A DNA stretch of 64,000 nt. It comes from Bartonella sp. 220B. GTDB taxonomy: Bacteria > Pseudomonadota > Alphaproteobacteria > Rhizobiales > Rhizobiaceae. Of this stretch, positions 60,793-64,000 are shown in pieces. Numbering within the stretch: position 1 is the first letter of the stretch; each line of letters starts with the position of its first letter. The notes below the pieces were generated by a model. It was not told where the DNA came from and did not search any database. It saw only the letters and a list, made by a program, of their open reading frames with translations. Position numbers and translations under genes: made by a program. Where the stretch lies: contig NZ_JANHOI010000008.1 of assembly GCF_026930205.1 (NCBI RefSeq), forward strand, positions 1 through 64,000, written 5' to 3'.

Positions 60793-61550
60793 TGTACACC
60801 TCCATGGATTTGTTCTCTCAAACATGCCAATCCTCTGGATGTGATTTTTGTTGAAGGCAGGACCTTTTCTGTTCCATCCGGTCTTTGAATGGTAATAGCA
60901 GGGCAATCCATCAAACCTTTCTTGATCTTATCCTGATAAGGTAACAATGGACCACTTGGAGCACGGCGATAGACCCAATCATGTTTACGCAAATAATCAG
61001 TTAAGTCCTTTGGTCGTATTTCTAACATTTTTGCAGATTCAATCAAACCAAACAAGCCATCAGAACGTTTTAAACCATCAAGTGCTTTTGCCTTTGGTTC
61101 TAATTTAGCAATGATATTGTCTTTCCGCTCGTTTTCATCTTTTAAATGCGTTAAGACACCAAGCATTACTGCTGGACTGGAGTAGTCGATCGATTGAACA
61201 TAGGATTGCTTTATCTCGCCCCTACGCCATGCAACAAATAACTTAATAAGCATATAACGGACTTGAGAAGATTTTTCTGTATTCGATAATGTCGCAATCA
61301 ATAACGCCTGCTCTTCGTTAAGCCAATATTCTGTTACGTTATTGCCCTTTATTACGTGCGCCACAGTGGCGCACCTCCCAAACCGTTCTATTTCTTGTAT
61401 ATTTCTTGTAATTAATTTTCTAACGTCACGTGTACGAACAAACCCTAATTTTTCTGCTAAATCCACATCGCGAACACGAGGCTCGTTTTCGACTTCTCGT
61501 AATTTGATTAATTTGTCTTTATTGATAGGTAAGTATGTGCTATTATTCAT
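60789..61550 (-). CDS. Antirepressor-like protein with a distinct N-terminal domain
   Basis: 253 residues. The N-terminal ~115 (RVRDVDLAEKLGFVRTRDVR KLITRNIQEIERFG ... TEYWLNEEQALLIATLSNTE) is a helix-turn-helix phage regulator domain different from AntA and Rha. Residues ~120-253 are the shared C-terminal domain, complete and almost identical to those at 28919 and 39430. There is no Brt-like RNA upstream; instead an Arc-like repressor gene overlaps its start by 8 bp. Confidence 0.82.
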   Translation of the reverse strand: MNNSTYLPINKDKLIKLREVENEPRVRDVDLAEKLGFVRTRDVRKLITRNIQEIERFGRCATVAHVIKGNNVTEYWLNEEQALLIATLSNTEKSSQVRYMLIKLFVAWRRGEIKQSYVQSIDYSSPAVMLGVLTHLKDENERKDNIIAKLEPKAKALDGLKRSDGLFGLIESAKMLEIRPKDLTDYLRKHDWVYRRAPSGPLLPYQDKIKKGLMDCPAITIQRPDGTEKVLPSTKITSRGLACLREQIHGGVQ

Positions 61551-61746
61551 TGTAATTGACCTCTTTCAGGTTAGTTAGATGTAAAGCGTTAGAGAGAGTT
61601 TTTGCGGACTTATGCTCTAGCGCTTTTTCTTTTTTGAGAATGTTAATTATTTCAGATGAAAGAGAGCGATCATTCTCAGTCGCCCGATTAAACAACCACT
61701 CCTTTAATGTATGTGGCATATTTATTTTATATTGGATCGTTTTCAT
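61543..61746 (-). CDS. Arc-like ribbon-helix-helix protein (leftward)
   Basis: 67 residues: TIQYKINMPHTLKEWLFNRA TENDRSLSSEIINILKKE is an Arc/MetJ ribbon-helix-helix. Overlaps the antirepressor start, so the two are co-translated. In phage P22 Arc controls the antirepressor Ant; the arrangement here is the same. Confidence 0.82.
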   Translation of the reverse strand: MKTIQYKINMPHTLKEWLFNRATENDRSLSSEIINILKKEKALEHKSAKTLSNALHLTNLKEVNYNE

Positions 61747-61770
61747 TTTACCTCCATATGCACATATTTA

Positions 61771-61819
61771 GTACCATAAAGGTACCTTGTGTCAAGTGTA
61801 TTTTAGGTATATTTTAGGT
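61771..61819. promoter_or_regulatory. Divergent operator region of the two Arc-like genes
   Basis: Inverted repeat GTACC-ATAAA-GGTAC (61771-61785) and direct repeat TATTTTAGGT (61799-61808, 61810-61819), the latter ending just before ATG 61822. Arc proteins bind such repeats cooperatively, so both divergent genes may be controlled here. Confidence 0.55.
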
Positions 61820-61821
61820 GC

Positions 61822-62046
61822 ATGACAAAAAAAGATCGTGTGCAATTTAAATTTCTCATTCCAATTGAACTGAAAAATCAATTGGAAGAGCTTGCTGAAG
61901 CAAATCATCGTAGCCTTACGGGTGAAATTCTTGCTCGTTTAGAAGATTCTATCCGCACTACCGTTACATTAAATCACCTACTGGCAATGAATTCAGAAGA
62001 TCTCAAAAAGCTCCTTGAACAACCACCCGTGAATAAAAAACAATAA
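61822..62046 (+). CDS. Arc-like ribbon-helix-helix protein (rightward)
   Basis: 74 residues: VQFKFLIPIELKNQLEELAE ANHRSLTGEILARLEDSI is an Arc-family domain with the SLTGEIL helix turn. Divergent from the leftward Arc gene. Its last ~55 bp lie antisense to the tail of the truncated antirepressor gene. Confidence 0.82.
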   Translation: MTKKDRVQFKFLIPIELKNQLEELAEANHRSLTGEILARLEDSIRTTVTLNHLLAMNSEDLKKLLEQPPVNKKQ

Positions 62047-62535
62047 GATACCACACATAGCCCCCTCAGAGCGCTTTAAACCATCCAAAGCTTTTGCCTT
62101 GGGTTCTAATTCGGCAATCACATGATCTTTCTGCTCGATTTGACTTTGTAGGTGGTTCAAAACGCCTAGCAATGCTTCGGGTTTGGAATAATCAATCTTT
62201 GGTGTGACTACCTGCTTTGCAAGTTTTTCACACTCAATAAAGTATAAACGAGCTTCTCTACCTTTCTTATTGTTCTCAAGCATAGAAAGTTCTTTAGCTA
62301 CACTTAAAGTCAGGTAATAGTCTTTACGATTGTGACCACCTCTGCCTTTGCTCGCCAAATTTGGCGACCAAACAAAGTCTTGATTTTCTAATAAATTATA
62401 TTTTTTGATACGGTCAGTAATCCAATTGGAAAAATCTTTACCTATTTCTAAAAACGCATGTAATTCACGTGCGTTAACGGTTTGAACAGTTTCCTGTCCA
62501 AAAGTTTGTTCCGATATCGGAATAAGAGTGTTCAT
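61993..62535 (-). CDS. AntA-type antirepressor, C-terminally truncated (RNA copy H)
   Basis: 180 residues. AntA domain (VNARELHAFLEIGKDFSNWI ... YYLTLSVAKELSMLENNKKG), linker PKIDYSKPEALLGVLNHLQ and [20 protein letters not shown]; then it leaves the shared domain after KRSEGA and runs into foreign sequence (MCGILLFFIHGWLFKELFEI) that is antisense to the rightward Arc gene. A third truncation, with a junction different from the two at 28.6 and 39.1 kb. Confidence 0.8.
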   Translation of the reverse strand: MNTLIPISEQTFGQETVQTVNARELHAFLEIGKDFSNWITDRIKKYNLLENQDFVWSPNLASKGRGGHNRKDYYLTLSVAKELSMLENNKKGREARLYFIECEKLAKQVVTPKIDYSKPEALLGVLNHLQSQIEQKDHVIAELEPKAKALDGLKRSEGAMCGILLFFIHGWLFKELFEIF

Positions 62536-62540
62536 GTGAA

Positions 62541-62784
62541 CTCCTGTTCGATTAGACGTTTTTGATTGACACTTGATAAAAGAGAGTGCCGGGTGCTCAA
62601 AAACACGGCGAACAGCCCGTCGTTACGCTTTTCCCATAAGGGTATTGTATAGCGCAACTACACCCGACAATGCCATTATATGCGTGTAACATACAATGAG
62701 TCAAAGCCTTTAATGTGCGGAAGAAAAATTGTGTCGGCAATCTATCCGCTGTTCGTTTAAGGTGTTTTTGAGGCACCTGATTCG
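62541..62784 (-). ncRNA. Brt-like structured RNA, copy H
   Basis: Minus-strand promoter TTGACA (62809-62814) and TAGTAT (62785-62790), 18-bp spacer; the -35 contains the TGA stop of the integrase gene. Minus-strand arms: arm 1 CGAACAG (62749-62755), arm 2 CTGTTCG (62609-62615), arm 3 CGAACAG (62544-62550) fused to GAG. Secondary segment CTCAAAAAC / GTTTTTGAG / TCAAAAAC. Precedes the AntA-type gene at 62535. Confidence 0.88.
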
Positions 62785-62810
62785 ATACTAGACACATTGA
62801 TGCCATATTG

Positions 62811-63968
62811 TCAAGTCATCCTTGATACAAAAGATGCCCATTGCTCCAAAAGAACACGCCGTTGCTCTAAGAAGTCTGTTCGCATGTAAGCTTTTGTCAC
62901 TGAATTACCAACTGAATGCGCAAGAACAGATTCTGCAATTTCAAATGGTGTTGATGTTGTCTCCGCTATCCAGTCACGAAGACTCGATCTAAAACCATGA
63001 GGTCTATAATCAAAGCCTTTGTCTTTCATGAATTTAGAAAGCGTTGCATCAGAAATTGGTTTTCCTTTAAGCCCCGCAAATAGAAAGCCCTTTTTTTCAA
63101 AAGGCAGAGTTTTTTCAATGACTTTCATAGCTTCACTACTCAGTGGCACACGAAAGTCTGAAACTTTTCCTACAATACCTTTCATATTTTCTTTGGGTAT
63201 GGTCCATATATTTTCATTAATTTGTTCAAGACGCAAATACCGCAATGGATATGATCGAGCACCTGTCAAAATCAGTAATTTTAGTGCTAAATTTGAAAGG
63301 ATATTATCCTCTAAGTTGTGATAAAAATCTGGGAGTTCTTGCCAAGGCATAGCAGGAATATTTGTCGATATCGCACGTGATTTTCCTAAAAGAGCTCGTG
63401 CTTTCATACAAGCCTGTAGGTCAACATCTAAGCCAAGAGCAGCAGCATATTTCAAGCAAATATTGATACGGTTAAGTGCTTTTCGCGCTGTATCTGCTTT
63501 TTCATGCCAAAGTGGAGCAAGAACATTGCGAATGATATTGGCTGTTAATTTTTCTATAGATAATTTGCCTATGTGTGGAATGACGTGCAACTCGAGTGGA
63601 GAAAACCAGCGGCCGTTTTTGCCTTCATTTTTCAACTCTGCTTTTTTGCTTTCAAAAGCCGCGTGTGCAATTTCACTGAATATATTGCTTTGCTGTTTTA
63701 AAATAGTCTGTTCTCTAAAGACAATAGGATCATTGCCTTCTTTAAGAATATCACTATAATACCTTGCAAGCTCGCGTGCTTCTTTTAAAGAAAGTTTCGT
63801 AACAGGACCAAGTCCCATTTCACGGCGCTTATTGTGGTGCGTATAGCGAAAAAACCAAGAGCGTGTATTATCTTTTCGGACATTTAACCATAGCCCTGCC
63901 CCATCACAATACTTACCCTGTGGAGACGTCTTTACGAATGATGCTGATAATCGATGAATCGCCCTCAC
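62811..63968 (-). CDS. Prophage integrase, tyrosine recombinase (DUF4102/P4-type)
   Basis: 385 residues. N-terminal arm-binding domain (residues 1-90, KYCDGAGLWLNVRKDNTRSW ... LGPVTKLSLKEARELARYY), core-binding domain, then the catalytic domain with Arg238 (LTGARSYPLRYL), His324/Arg327 (HGFRSSLRDW), His351 (LAHSVGN) and Tyr361 (KAYMRTDF). P4-type integrases use tRNA genes, matching tRNA-Phe at the left end. It is the last complete gene in the window. Confidence 0.93.
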   Translation of the reverse strand: MRAIHRLSASFVKTSPQGKYCDGAGLWLNVRKDNTRSWFFRYTHHNKRREMGLGPVTKLSLKEARELARYYSDILKEGNDPIVFREQTILKQQSNIFSEIAHAAFESKKAELKNEGKNGRWFSPLELHVIPHIGKLSIEKLTANIIRNVLAPLWHEKADTARKALNRINICLKYAAALGLDVDLQACMKARALLGKSRAISTNIPAMPWQELPDFYHNLEDNILSNLALKLLILTGARSYPLRYLRLEQINENIWTIPKENMKGIVGKVSDFRVPLSSEAMKVIEKTLPFEKKGFLFAGLKGKPISDATLSKFMKDKGFDYRPHGFRSSLRDWIAETTSTPFEIAESVLAHSVGNSVTKAYMRTDFLEQRRVLLEQWASFVSRMT

Positions 63969-63983
63969 TTAACGCCCCCTTCC

Positions 63984-63994
63984 GTCCACCTTTT
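63984..63994. promoter_or_regulatory. Right-end copy of the integrase arm-site repeat
   Basis: GTCCACCTTTT upstream of the integrase start, identical to 12810-12820 at the left end (position exact to within a base or two). The matching attR (copy of the tRNA-Phe 3' end) is not inside the window. Confidence 0.45.
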
Positions 63995-64000
63995 CAGGCA

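Overview
The window looks like a chromosome segment from Bartonella (Rhizobiales, Alphaproteobacteria) carrying a large, nearly complete prophage. Genus evidence is the AT-rich composition, the alphaproteobacterial housekeeping block (rluD-type gene, rpoH, purA, serC) and a family of ~240-nt structured RNAs in front of DNA-binding/antirepressor genes. The closest thing I know to that family is the Brt RNA family described in Bartonella henselae. I cannot name the species.

Layout. Positions 1-943 hold the end of a tyrosine recombinase from a different integrated element. Positions 1134-12752 are chromosomal: ftsK homologue, aldehyde dehydrogenase, RluD-type pseudouridine synthase, rpoH, a one-pass membrane protein, purA, serC with a structured leader, and tRNA-Phe(GAA). 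The prophage begins immediately after tRNA-Phe and runs to its integrase at 62811-63968. Its right attachment site would lie beyond the window.

Prophage early region (12.8-26.4 kb): excisionase-like protein, YqaJ/lambda-exo nuclease with an ERF annealing protein, antirepressors, two LexA/CI-type repressors facing a Cro-like gene across a shared operator type, a RuvC-like resolvase, a replication protein, SSB, one HigBA and two HicAB toxin-antitoxin pairs, and an IS607-type insertion (serine TnpA plus TnpB).

Virion region (26.6-60.5 kb): a lambda-like head (terminase, gpW-like, portal, S49 protease, decoration protein, major capsid, FII-like joiner) joined to a P2-like contractile tail in almost exact P2 order (V, W, J, I, fibre genes, FI, FII, E/E', T, U, X, D), followed by endolysin, Rz/Rz1 spanins and a holin candidate. 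Between these modules sit inserted cassettes of toxin-antitoxin pairs, antirepressor genes, 92-residue companion proteins and hairpins.

The most notable system is eight copies (A-H) of an RNA element with its own TTGACA promoter. Seven sit directly in front of an antirepressor gene. In each of those seven, a short copy-specific sequence occurs three times: near the RNA 5' end, as its reverse complement in the middle, and again directly on the Shine-Dalgarno sequence of the following gene. The sequence differs between copies but the complementarity is kept. This predicts a strand-exchange switch that exposes or hides the ribosome-binding site, with a private address for each copy. Copy D keeps arms 1 and 2 but has lost the gene and the third arm.
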